Assembly (NCBI RefSeq): GCF_907165205.1
Contig: NC_058190.1
Span: 43,450,116 to 43,514,115 of the forward strand
Reading direction: 5' to 3'
DNA from: Coccinella septempunctata
Taxonomy: Eukaryota > Arthropoda > Insecta > Coleoptera > Coccinellidae
Length of the DNA: 64,000 nt
Part shown: positions 26,459 to 37,357 of the stretch, piece after piece
Layout: each line of letters opens with the position of its first letter
Numbering within the stretch: position 1 is the stretch's first letter
Notes under the pieces: model-generated
What the model was told of the DNA's origin: nothing
Databases searched by the model: none
Seen by the model: only the letters and a program-made list of their open reading frames with translations
Translations under genes and position numbers: made by a program

Positions 26459-26831
26459 CTTTATACTCGATGTGAATCACATATTTTACATCTTTCTTCA
26501 AATTTTCTCCTAAGCTCATCACAACCGTCTGATTTTTTTCATCTATTTCGACACCCGACAACGGTACTGGTATGGATGCTTCCACTTCTTTCACTGTGAT
26601 TTTATCCTTATCGATAACCATTTCTTGGGCATGTAATTTTATACTGTTCGTCTCTTCCTTGCATTCTGTCAATATATCAACAAATCCTTCAAATGTTGAT
26701 TCATTAAAAAGAACAAGAATTGTTATATTGTAGTGCTCGGGTTTCACAGGGACCTTAAAGTAGTCTTCGTCTAGAGATTGTGAGGATTCGATGAGAAGGA
26801 AGGACAAAATAAATAAAAAATTTATCGACAT
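26459..26831 (-). CDS. Aminopeptidase N, shared exon 1 (signal peptide)
   Basis: This is the first coding exon of the M1 aminopeptidase. I chose the ATG at 26831-26829 (MSINFLFILSFLLIESSQS) because it starts directly with a cleavable signal peptide; an in-frame ATG at 26921 would put 30 odd residues in front. The mature N-terminus (FKVPVKPEHYNITILVLFNE, then FEGFVDI and IKLHAQEM) matches the first beta domain of the family. The exon ends in HIEYK plus one base at AAAG|GTAT (26459/26458), phase 1, which agrees with exon 2. N-glycosylation sequons are visible (NIT, NES). Confidence 0.9.
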
Positions 26832-28163
26832 TTTATTCCTACGGATTACGCTGAATAATATTACGGGTTTGTGACGTATATTTGTCAAATTTGAGTGTAC
26901 ATAGAAAATCGACTCGGTCACAATAAAAATGAATCCTGAGTTAGGTATTATGACGTGTGTTCAAAAATATTCTTCGTCGTGTTCTATTCATTATTTTGGT
27001 AATGTTTCCCTAAAATTGCAAAGGGTTGAAGAAGCCACCCCTAAAATTTGTTTCGAAATAAGCTTTTCTTCTTATTCAGATTATGCCATTGGAAAATCCA
27101 TTTTTGACAGCTTGATCCATTTCGAACAAATAAGGCCTCCTATGAGCTTTTACTGAAAGTGAATTCCTTAAAATTATTAAACCGTTAGAAAGCCCACTCA
27201 ATTGAAACATTTTCTTGTCTCCTGCTATTTCTTCACGAAACGAAAGATATTCGAGAAAAATTTGGGTTTCGTATGGAATTTTATGCAGGTGGCCGACATC
27301 CATCGTCAAAATTGGTAGAACTATGAGATTTCTCATATCAAAAACTTCTGTGTACCAAATTTTGGTTATTTTTGGACCAAATTTCGTTTCATTTCGGGAC
27401 AACATTAGAAAAACACCACCACAACATTTTTTATTGCCAGCCCGCTTCCATAATATACCTGTCTGCTCAATTTGATTCTCAGTTTTCTGGTTTCTAAGAA
27501 AAAAAAATTGCTTCAGGGAGCAGTACTTGCTCAAAACTTTTATGTGGAAGACCCACACTAATTTTTGGAAAGGAATCACCCCTTGAATTTTTTCGCAACT
27601 ATGCATTTACATATGCATAATTATAGAATGAAAAGGTTGAATGATTTTTTGGTGTACAGTCATGTCTGTCACGGCAACATTTAAAAGATCTTAATATGCC
27701 GAACGCCCTGTCGTAATTTGTAGTGTAAGGCAGTGAGTTTTTTGTATGTATAATTAATTATTATGTATCCCAAGAAGCACGAGTGTATTTCCACCTCGAG
27801 TTGTTTATACGGGGACTCGAAGAAGTTAAAGTGAAAGTGAGTGAATAAGCCTGTGTGAAAGTTTTAACTCTCTAGCATGGAAGACATCTCCAAACCAACA
27901 GTCGGCTTGCGATGATCAACGGTGCTTGTGAGTGAAATGGTGATTGTGTTTTGTTTATCGTCCTTGCCGACCTTTGAAGACTGAAGACGAAATCATTCAC
28001 CTTCAACTTGTACGTATAACATCAGCTCTTGGTGTTAGTGGCAGTTCAGATTAATAGATAAACTCAATCATTTCGACAGGGCCAAACTGAAAGATTTGAA
28101 TTGTGTACGTCGTTCGCGATGAAAAAGAATAGTTCCGACTGAGATAGATGGAATTTCGTTAGA
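26832..28163. promoter_or_regulatory. Divergent intergenic region, aminopeptidase and protease
   Basis: The aminopeptidase gene leaves to the left and the serine protease gene to the right, so both promoters should lie in or beyond this 1.3 kb. I see no clear TATA box for either. The minus-strand open frame at 27076-27606 has no family signature and is probably chance. The protease 5' untranslated region probably lies just before 28,164. Confidence 0.4.
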
Positions 28164-29595
28164 ATGAACCAAATACACTCTGGTATCTTAGCTCTTGTCT
28201 TAGGAATTTTCTTGATTCAAGCTGCAGACCCGCCATATGAGAGAAACACAAATTTTCTTCCATACACAATAGTAAACTATCTACCAGTGAGTAGCCAGGT
28301 GACAAGTATAGAAGCAAGAAGTGATGACCAACCTCCAGAAACCTCAAATGCTCATCCAGAAGATACCACGACACCTCAGTACAATGGCAGAATCTTATTG
28401 TTAGACGACCAAACTGGAGAATCTAACAACCCTAACTTCAAGGAGGAGCACGTAAACCTCAAAGTTTTTCACCATTATCTCAAAAACATCAAGAAAAGAG
28501 ACAAAACTGGAGCAGAAGAATCCATCGAAGTACAAGAACCCAAGGAACCGGCAAAGCAACAGGATGTAATAAACGATTTCCTACAGAGACAAGGAAAAAC
28601 AGAATATGAGAAATTATTGGAAAGGGATTTCATAAGACCTCTTCTGAAACTTTACGAGAGCAAAGGCTACCAAAGTCCGGATTACGTAATCGGCAATTTC
28701 ACCAATAACTCCAGGATATCGAAGGAGGACTATGAGAACAAGTCGCAAAAATTTTTGACTAGGGAGGAACTCGATCTGTTGATTCATGAAACAGATAAAT
28801 TCCACGAGAATTTGCAGAAGAACAGCAATATCGAACATTTAGAAGACCTGAAACTCAGCAAGACTGAACCTAGTGCTAACCCAGATGGGGCCATATCAGA
28901 GAATGCGCAAAAATTCAGTAGGAGAGATGATAACCTGGAGGAGGATACAAAAGATGAGCATATAGGCGAAATTTTACCACCGAATTTCAGCAGGGACCAT
29001 TCGATGCTTTATAATTACAGAGGAAGGGTTCATCCCAAATTAATCAACGTCCAAAGGAAAAGTTATCGGAGTTCGAGAAAATACGACTCTGGCTTCGTAC
29101 CGTCTCCTTTCACGAGTGACAAAGTGATTCGTAAGCCCATATCCTTTCCCAGAGATAGATTCAGGCCGGAGTACGAGCCAACGTCCATCTCCTACGAAGG
29201 ATTCGACTCCAATAGGGAGGACAGATCGAAGTACATCTACCCTTCAGACCTTCACGAGGGTTCTATCAACGAACAAGAGTCCAGAAACGTGTTTAGTAGT
29301 ATTAGAATCGGTCCACCGAACAGTGAGATCCCTGGGTACCGTCTGCCCAGGAGACTTAGAGGATTCAGTGACTCTTTTCCTGGTTTTCAAATAACTGGCA
29401 GAGATGCCTTCTACGATCCTTCGACTAGGTGGCAAAACGGTTGGACTGGTTCGAGAAAACCGAAAGTGATTTTTCCAACGGATCTTGTGGCGTTTAGAGA
29501 CTCGAATCCTGTGAGTGCAGCTCAGGATGAAACCGACTGGCTGGCCGCCGACAGTGCGCTTCAGGATCTACAGGAACCTGATATCAGGGAAAGAG
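28164..29595 (+). CDS. Secreted serine protease, exon 1 (signal and N-terminal region)
   Basis: This is the first coding exon of the multi-exon serine protease completed at 51,788. It starts with a signal peptide (MNQIHSGILALVLGIFLIQA) and encodes about 477 residues of polar, probably disordered sequence rich in Asp, Glu, Arg and Pro, with no recognised domain. The exon ends at GAAAGAG|GTGAGT, a near-consensus donor, in phase 1. The unspliced frame would stop at 29615, six codons on, as expected for intron read-through. Insect proteases with long N-terminal extensions of this sort are usually developmental or cuticle-associated rather than digestive; that is inference. Confidence 0.8.
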
Positions 29596-29864
29596 GTGAG
29601 TTCCACTTTCCTTAGCGAAGAAAATTGAGCATGATTCCACCTTTGGGGATTTGTAACAACAATGAAGGAAGAGTTAAGGAAGTGCAGATGAAAGTCTCCA
29701 CATAATTTTCCATTGGAAAAAACCCTCAGTGAAAATTTAATTGTGTGTTTAAGCTCCTTTAAGCGTTTTTTCTTTGGTAGTATTGACAATAGACGAGCTT
29801 AGCTCAGACACTCGACGTTATTTCTGTTGTTCATCAGTCGACTTTTAAGGGCCAAGTTTGGTAT

Positions 29865-30446
29865 ATACCTACGGGGAGGTCCACGAATAACTCTACATGA
29901 TTTTACGGTGACTATCTACAAGAGGAAGAAAACAACAAGTAGACATGAGCAAACTCTAACACATTTCTTTCAAATTTGGCAGTTATTCTCATCTCAGACC
30001 GTCAAACTCTTCGTATGAACCATGCCAAAAAAGTACAGGCCATAATATCAATAATATCATCTGATTCTGGGTAGATTTATCCTTCAAATATTGTTTTTGC
30101 CCACTAGAACGGCCCTGAAATATATGTGATGGGATTTTTTTGAAATAGGATTCAGTAATCAAAAGTTTTCTTATATTCGAAAGTTGGAGCTTATGATATA
30201 CATCTTGCTCCCTTATAAGTTAAATGCGCACTAAATGATGATGTATCACAAAATGTATAGTTCATACGAAGAATTTGATATAAAGGGATGACAATAAATG
30301 ACAAATTTGAAAAGAATTCATTGTAAGGTTCGGGAGTAAAAGCTCACCAAAACCCCAAGGCAATATATAACCCTGTATCTAAGAGAAAAATATTGCTTCT
30401 AGTGGCGTAAGACCATGTAAAGTTATTCGTGAACCATCCTGTATGT
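29865..30446. repeat. Inverted-repeat element (MITE-like)
   Basis: CCACGAATAACTCTACATG near 29881 is matched by the inverse of CATGTAAAGTTATTCGTGAA near 30414-30433, with further mismatched pairing on both sides over about 35 bases. The interior has no coding sequence. The exact ends are uncertain. Confidence 0.45.
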
Positions 30447-32630
30447 GTCAGTTATCAAAATACGTTGACGGGAAGTTTCCAGGCTTTTTAGCCATGGTCA
30501 GTCGAGTCTTGGTCATTCGCAATACCATAAATTAATAGGTCATTTTACAAGGGTCATTACATACAGTAAAATATATGGATTCACGTTTTTAGCACAGACA
30601 CCAAGTGAAATATAGTAGGTTTCAATACCTTCCGGGAATTACAACATGAAATCTGTTCGAAAATATAATATCTAGATATCTATATGTGCAGGAATGAAAA
30701 AATATTTGAAATCGTTAAATTTGAAATGAAGCGAGTTAGGTCCTGTAAAAATTAATAATTCGTTTCTGTCTGCAAATATATTTAGCACCGATAACCATTG
30801 AAACCGAACAATTTTCAATACTTTCATTTCGAGCGTCGTTTCAATTCAAGAAGCAGCCTTTTCTGCTGCCATTGTTTGGTAGTCCACTTTCAGATGTGCA
30901 TCTAGGGTCAGTCACCTTTTAGAAGAACGTGAGGTAACAGCACTTCATGAATTTCGTGAACTCAAACATACTCTTATCCAATACCGGCCAACATCCGGAA
31001 AGATGTAACGGGTTTTTCTTATTTCACAAGTGAAATTGGAAATATTCAAATGAATTGTTCCTGGCAAGCTCAGAAGAGTGAAATATTCCACGGCTGTGCA
31101 ATCATGGGAATAACATGTGTAGAAATTGGCAGAGCAATAAGAAGCGGGATAATTTTTCTTCTTATTCGACTAAGATCCTATCACCTATTTCAATATCGTC
31201 AAGATTATGAATTGAGAATGAAGAGAGTGAGAGAGGTTGTGAAGACTTTGGTAGACATTATAAAAACTAATATTACAACAATCAGAATTGTTATACGAAA
31301 CGGATCTTGAAAACATCGCCTCTCCCAAAATTAACTTTACAGAGTGTATTTCATTTTAAATATCACAAACACGTATATCAAACTCCATTTAGGTTTCTAC
31401 GAAATCAATTTTCCTGAGAACGTAACATCTGTAGAATCTTCTGCTTGTTTTTTCATTAGTGAATTTTCTAAATTTTCTTCTAACAATACTGGATTTTGAT
31501 TCAAGTCTTATTATTATATTTTATTCCCTATCTTACAACAAATTTAACCTAACCAATACTTAAAATACTTTTAGAAAAATATGTCAAAACCACATCCTTG
31601 TGAATATGAAATACTCATCATGTTTTGGTGATACGATTTCCAGTAGTTATCTTTCCTGAAAGAACAGTATTCTTCTGTGGGGTTACAAAAGAACACCATA
31701 TATTTTCTCCAGTGGGAATTGTTCAAGAGGACATCCCTCTGGAGTCAGGTCAGGAGGGACACTCTAGGACTTGCACAAACAATGACCAACGTTACAAGCC
31801 CCTTGAAAAACCTTTACAATCGCATAAAACGCATATTTTCTCAGATAACGGTCGGTTCCATAATCAAACCCTTTAATTTTAGAGCTTCCTTCAACCTTAC
31901 TAAAAATGACTGTTAAGGCTTCAAGCTCAAGTGACTACTGTGGGTTTTTTCTTCTTTTCCGCACTTATGGTTGGCTGTGGAAGTTTACAATTGATTGTTA
32001 TTTAACCATGTCTCTAATACAACTTTAATTATTTTCAAACAACCCAAGCTCGAGAGGTTGATTGAACCAATTCATGTTCAATGAAGAACTGTTCCCATAA
32101 CTCCGAATTAACCAGACATGGAATCATCCCATTAATCTCATTCTTAAGTTTCTATACCGATCTATCTCATACTCCATTGCCTCATATTAGCTGCAACAAA
32201 GTTTTCACTTTTCAAAATCCACAGCTTATCACATTTGAATCGATTAGTCCATCGTTTATTCCGTTACAAATAACTCGTTTGGCGGGGTACGAACAACTCA
32301 TGATGAACGTCAATGAGCGTGGAATATAAAAATGAGAAATTGAATTAGAGGATCATATCGGCTCCTGTAATTAGAAATTAAATCATTCCGCCTGTGTGGA
32401 AACTGCTAGCGGATGAGAAATTCGCAATTAGATGGGTAGAATTTTCACCCGCGATTGAATCGACTTACCCAATCGTTGCTATAGGCTGATTCCGAAATAT
32501 GCGAAGTTGATTTCGTTAATATTTTTTCTCGATTTTATCTGCTGCCCTATTTTTCGCTATGTTAGAATTCCAGGAATCAAATCTAGTAAATGAATATCCT
32601 AACTGATATGCAAAGATTATAGAGTAGAAT

Positions 32631-32984
32631 CGTAGATAGAGGAAAGAGAAGATACCGCATTGCGCAGCTACGAAGGAGAGCTCTCTGTGTCCAACATCAA
32701 CTTGTTTTTGTTTACGTTTACCCCAATCCGAATCTATCTTTTTCGGCATATTTTCCACAAATTAGACAATTTACTGGCATGTCAACACCGAAATTCTTGA
32801 TACTCAAGACTTAAAACGCACAAAACACTATTACATCGAACACAAGTACGATAATAAACATTCAAATATTGGGGTAAACGTAAACAAACATGGAGTAGAT
32901 GCACAGTAAATGTCAACAAAAACATAGAGATGTTTGACACACTTTTCTTGTTGTTTACGTTATCTTCCACTTCCTCTATCTACG
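32631..32984. repeat. Foldback element with two inverted-repeat blocks
   Basis: The outer block CGTAGATAGAGGAA at 32631 is matched by the inverse of TTCCTCTATCTACG ending at 32984. An inner block, TTTGTTTACGTTTACCCCAA near 32708, pairs with TTGGGGTAAACGTAAACAAA near 32869. The element could form a long hairpin of about 350 bases. No transposase is present. Confidence 0.6.
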
Positions 32985-34404
32985 AGTAGAATACAGTGAC
33001 TTCAACAGGACTCACTGCAGCGTAGAAAGATAGGAAACGTCCTCATATGTCTAATACTAAAAACAGACTACATTTTGGCCAGTGAAAACACATTAGACAA
33101 TGAGATAGCGCTGAAAACGAACTGTCTATAATAACAGTTTTCTGTTTTAGAATTGAGGGGCGCGAAATACGAATTCCTATTCCTTGTATTGAATTTCAAT
33201 ATCGACTTTGTTGAGACCAGAAAACAAACATCCTGAGCTACAAAACAAAAGTATGGTTTTGTTTCGTGACCAGGAGGTTAGTTTTCTTTCTGAACATCCT
33301 TTGGAATCAATTGATATCAATAATATAATGTATTCGGATGTGCTATATTTTCATTTGGAATTTATTAAAAATTTACAAAAATACAAAATTATGGACAACG
33401 AATAGAGCTCTGATTAGGACACAGGAGTATATGGTGATCTGCTATTACGTCAAAGGTGTTAATTCTGTGCAATACGTTGTTTTGAATTAATAAACTTAGT
33501 TGAATGTGTACAATTTATATCAGAAATTAATATGAACAAATATTCAATATATCATCATAGCATACACCTTTCAGTTACTTACATATTATTTTCAGAATTT
33601 TCAGAACCATAATTAAAAAACCTTACAGAGGTATAAATACAAGAATTGTATGTAAGCCCGTCAGTATAGTTTCTTTATGCTTTTTTTATGATTTCTTCAC
33701 GGTATGGTCACAATATACAGATGGATCAATGAATGAACAAAATACTCACAGCAAGTTTCATAAAACTTTGACTTTCGAAGCAAAAATTTAACAGTCACTC
33801 GATTCCCAAATCGAAATCAATAGAACCTTTGCATTTCTGAATATATTGAAGGAGTAGCAGTTGATTATCTTCGAATGGACGTTTAAAAGTAATAAATTTC
33901 CCTAAATGGGCCCTTCATGCAAGGGATGCTTTCTGCATACAACAATTTACGTGGATGAACAGTTCTCAATTGACTTGCAGTAGAATGTTCACTGAACATC
34001 ATGTATTCAGTAGTATTTGCAGGCCTTTGCGCCCTGAAAATTTTATCCACTTCGGAGCACTGAAAATAAAAATCAATGAATGACCGAGTCACGTATTATG
34101 AGTTTTAGTACTTATATTTCCATTTTCCTTAGTAGGTAAAGTATAAGAAAAAACTCAATTTCGGAAAATCCATTTCATTTGATCTACAGTTCTTCACCTT
34201 ACAATAATATCACCAAGATATTAGACAATCATCATCAATCATCTTTCTACTCTATAATCTTTACCTGCGTCATCATCAGAGTTTTTCACAGTGGACAGAG
34301 CATAGAGAATACATAGGTACATTGTGCCACACAACGTCTTGATTGCTCTTGAAGAATTTGAGGGAGGTTGTATTGCACTTCAATTGACTTCAATTTCCCT
34401 TCCA

Positions 34405-34540
34405 AAAAAATTTTTGCATTGTCTTGCAGTGGAGGGACATTCCGTCACCAGATGGTCTAGAATGTTTTTTTTCCCACAGAATCTGCACTCATCAGTTTTT
34501 GCTAGACTCCTTCTCATTAGTTGCTTCCTAAGGGGGTTAT
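34405..34540 (-). mobile_element. Jockey/R1-type retroposon 3' remnant
   Basis: The minus strand reads LRKQLMRRSLAKTDECRFCG, then HLVTEC, giving the C-x2-C-x8-H-x4-C knuckle that ends the RNase H part of jockey/R1-like ORF2. It resembles the remnant at 5590-5800, so both come from one clade. Only the tail remains. Confidence 0.65.
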
Positions 34541-35260
34541 TATGAAAGGATAATTGTTAATTTGACGAGTGTTTTTCAGTTATGCTAGTCTTCGTTTAGT
34601 TCAAGTCAGAATTAGGTATTGGAAAAACAGAATTCTTCAAATGAGGCCCTAGGAAAGAATCAGATTGTGTAGGATCTTGAACGAAATTTTCAGTAAACAC
34701 CATGTGAAGTATGGACTACATCAATTCCAAATTCCAGAGCCTACGACTTAGCCTAGATCATATTCAATTTTCCAAAAAAAATTTCTTTATTATGAGAGTA
34801 GGTGGATTGGTTATTCCCTAGTTCGCCCACCATCAATAACAGTGAACACAGTCAATTGTTGATCCGAATCTAATTCATGGTTCCATTGTTGTGAGCGATA
34901 GCACTCTGAGCGTTGAACAAAGCCATTTGAATTGGAAATCGGTGTCCCATTACAGGCTTCCTCAATAAACATTTGTAGTATTGTACATTCAATTTATACT
35001 GTTCGAACCGGAAATTGTTGTTCATTTCATAATTCATGAGGCTCTTATTCCATTCATGGAGCCATGAATTTCCAGAATTGTTAGTTCGAAATCAATTTCT
35101 AGACGTAGATGAAAAATTTCCTGTGTTTTACGTCGAGATTGTTCGTGTTGACATGCTTTCTCCAGAGGACAATAAGATTTATTCTAATGAGAAAATATAT
35201 GAACTTTTTCTAGTTTCGTTTGTCAGAAGTCCAAAGTGATTCAATGAAAATTAAATTTTC

Positions 35261-36097
35261 ATATCTCTAGTTCCCATGACTTTTTTTATGAAGAATGTGT
35301 TCATGTATGTATAGGGTAATTTACCTAAACAGGCATTAGGATCGTAGAGAACTAAAAGAGATATACGAGGATATATTGAAAACTTCTTAGCCTACTATAG
35401 AACCAAACAAAATTTCAAAGTCAAAATATGTTATTACTCAACATATTCTCCTCTTAATTGGATACATTTATTACAGCAAACCTGCAACGTCTCTAGACCT
35501 TTCAAAAAAAAAAGTTTCTTCAAACCAGACCTCCACAGCTTCTATTACCTCCTCGTTGGAAGAAAATTTACGACCTTTTGAACTTTTTTTCAGCTGAGGA
35601 AAGAGATGAAAGTCGGATGAGCCAAATCTGGTGAAAAAGGGGGGTGCTTTAGTAATTCAAACACTAAATCACGAATTTTTTGCATGGCAACTTGAGATTT
35701 GCGTGCAGGGGCGTTGTCCTGCAAAAACAAAACACCTTTGGATAGCTTTCCGCGTCTTTTCTCTTCAATTTTTTCCCGTAGAGTGGTCAGTAATGTGGAA
35801 TAGTAATCTTCGGTTATTGTTCTACCCTTATCCAAATAATCAATCGTGATTACTCCATAGCAATCCCAAAAAACTGAAACTTTTCCAGCAGATTTTTGGA
35901 CACGAAACTTCTTCGGTCTTGGAGAACCAGAGTGTCGCCAGTCCATCGATTGTTGCTTTGTTTCTGGATCGTAGAAATGTACCCAAGCCATCCATAGTAA
36001 CAATTCGGTTTAAGAAGTCTACATTGTTTTCAAATCGATCTCAGATCGAACGCGATGATTCTACTTTTGCAGGCTTTTGGTCAACATTCAAACATTT
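35261..36097 (-). mobile_element. Truncated mariner copy 2 with shared flank
   Basis: The mariner left end starts at 35366 after TA (CGAGGATATATTGAAAACTT). The minus strand carries transposase sequence at 35590-36003: WVHFYDPETKQQSM, DNAPARKSQVAMQKIRD and SPDLAH. The first catalytic aspartate region and the N-terminal DNA-binding half are missing, because homology to copy 3 stops near 36097. The flank 35261-35365 matches 4381-4483 at copy 1. Confidence 0.85.
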
Positions 36098-37144
36098 GAA
36101 TCATTGCTCAAATATTGGTTGACAATATTTCCAAAACAACAAAACGAAGGACAACGGAGTGATAGCTCCAGCATACAACGTACAATTCGTAAGACAGTTT
36201 AACCGAAAGGGGTAGCAAATTGAGAATATTTCAAAAAAATAGACATGCCTATATCTGCGTCGAAAGTTTAATGTTAAATTAAGATTTTATCGTTGAATTT
36301 TATACTTCATTCACCAGTTTTAAAAATCTCGAAACTTTCAATGATTTTCAATATTTATAAAAATGACCGAACCTGATGAAGTGAGATTCTGATACTCCTA
36401 TCGTAATAGAATATCTCCGCCGTCTATTACACGCCTCATTCGTCTTACTTCCTGATATAATCTATTAAAACGAACACTTCTCCTACTGAAATTGAATAAA
36501 TTATTACCACCAATTAGTGTTCACGTTTTCTAATTTCAAAAGTATCAGATACATGTGGAGTTAATTGGATGCACTGTCATTTATCACTTGTTTTCCCTAA
36601 TCTGATGCCCAGCCCACCAGCATAAGGATCTATGGAAAAATACTATTCACTTCTTTAACCATCTGAAATGAAATGACACTTCAATTTTTCGAAAATGAAA
36701 TTGATAAAGAAACGTCAATAACTTTATTTTTTCAAATGGTATGCCCTGAACTTTTTGTGTGTATTGGATACCCCAGTAGGTGGTCTTCATTTTGATAGAA
36801 TCTTCTAAAAATCGTAGTGTCTTTCGGACCACCTATATAGTAATCGAAAAAACTGAAGAGGACTGGTAAACTCTTTGGGAATTCATTAAAAAATCGTAAA
36901 TTTTACTCAAAGAGTTTTCCAGAAATGACCTCTAGTTGAAACCATCAGAAACATGATATTTGTCTCAAAATGTGGCCTACGTCAGATCGACTAATCGATC
37001 ACTGGTACCTTACCCTGTACAATAGAAAAAATATCAAACCCGAAATTACCCCTGTTGTACCTAAATGGCTGCATAAGCTTCAAAAAATCAAAATTTCACA
37101 TTGCCAAACGACTTCATTAACACCAAAATTTTTGATGAAACCAG

Positions 37145-37357
37145 GTACGGACCTTATGTGCATATCTGGAGCTTCCTGCGAATTCTTCCTGACTTGTTGG
37201 CTGTCCGGAGGGCAGCTAGAGAGCCCGTGCGATGGTTTCCTGAGAGGATGCTGTCAGAAAGGGGCCTCTAAAGCCGGCCAGAGTCCCTCTCTGGCCGTGG
37301 GCACCCTGGAAGCCCCTAGAGAAAGTGCAAAGTCCGTCACTACCCTCGATGATACTC
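37145..37357 (+). CDS. Serine protease, exon 2 (six-cysteine knot)
   Basis: This 213 nt exon, phase 1 at both ends, fits exactly between exon 1 and the exon at 42931. It encodes MCISGASCEFFLTCWLSGG, then SPCDGFLRGCC: six cysteines spaced as in the small disulfide-rich module that precedes the protease domain in some arthropod serine proteases (stubble-like or CLIP-like). A Ser/Ala-rich linker follows. The acceptor is AACCAG (AG at 37143-37144), with a weak pyrimidine tract; the donor ATACTC|GTAAGT is strong. The exon is locally GC-richer than the intron around it, as coding sequence here usually is. Confidence 0.8.

Larger units (their letters stand above)
29596..37144 (+). other. Serine protease intron 1
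   Basis: This 7.5 kb intron contains a weak inverted-repeat element (29865-30446), a foldback element (32631-32984), a retroposon tail (34405-34540) and mariner copy 2 (35261-36097). No further coding exon was recognised, though a short one could be missed. Confidence 0.55.

Noticed and set aside
27076..27606. 176-codon minus-strand open frame between the aminopeptidase and protease genes
   Set aside because: No domain, signal peptide or plausible splice partners, and composition typical of intergenic DNA.
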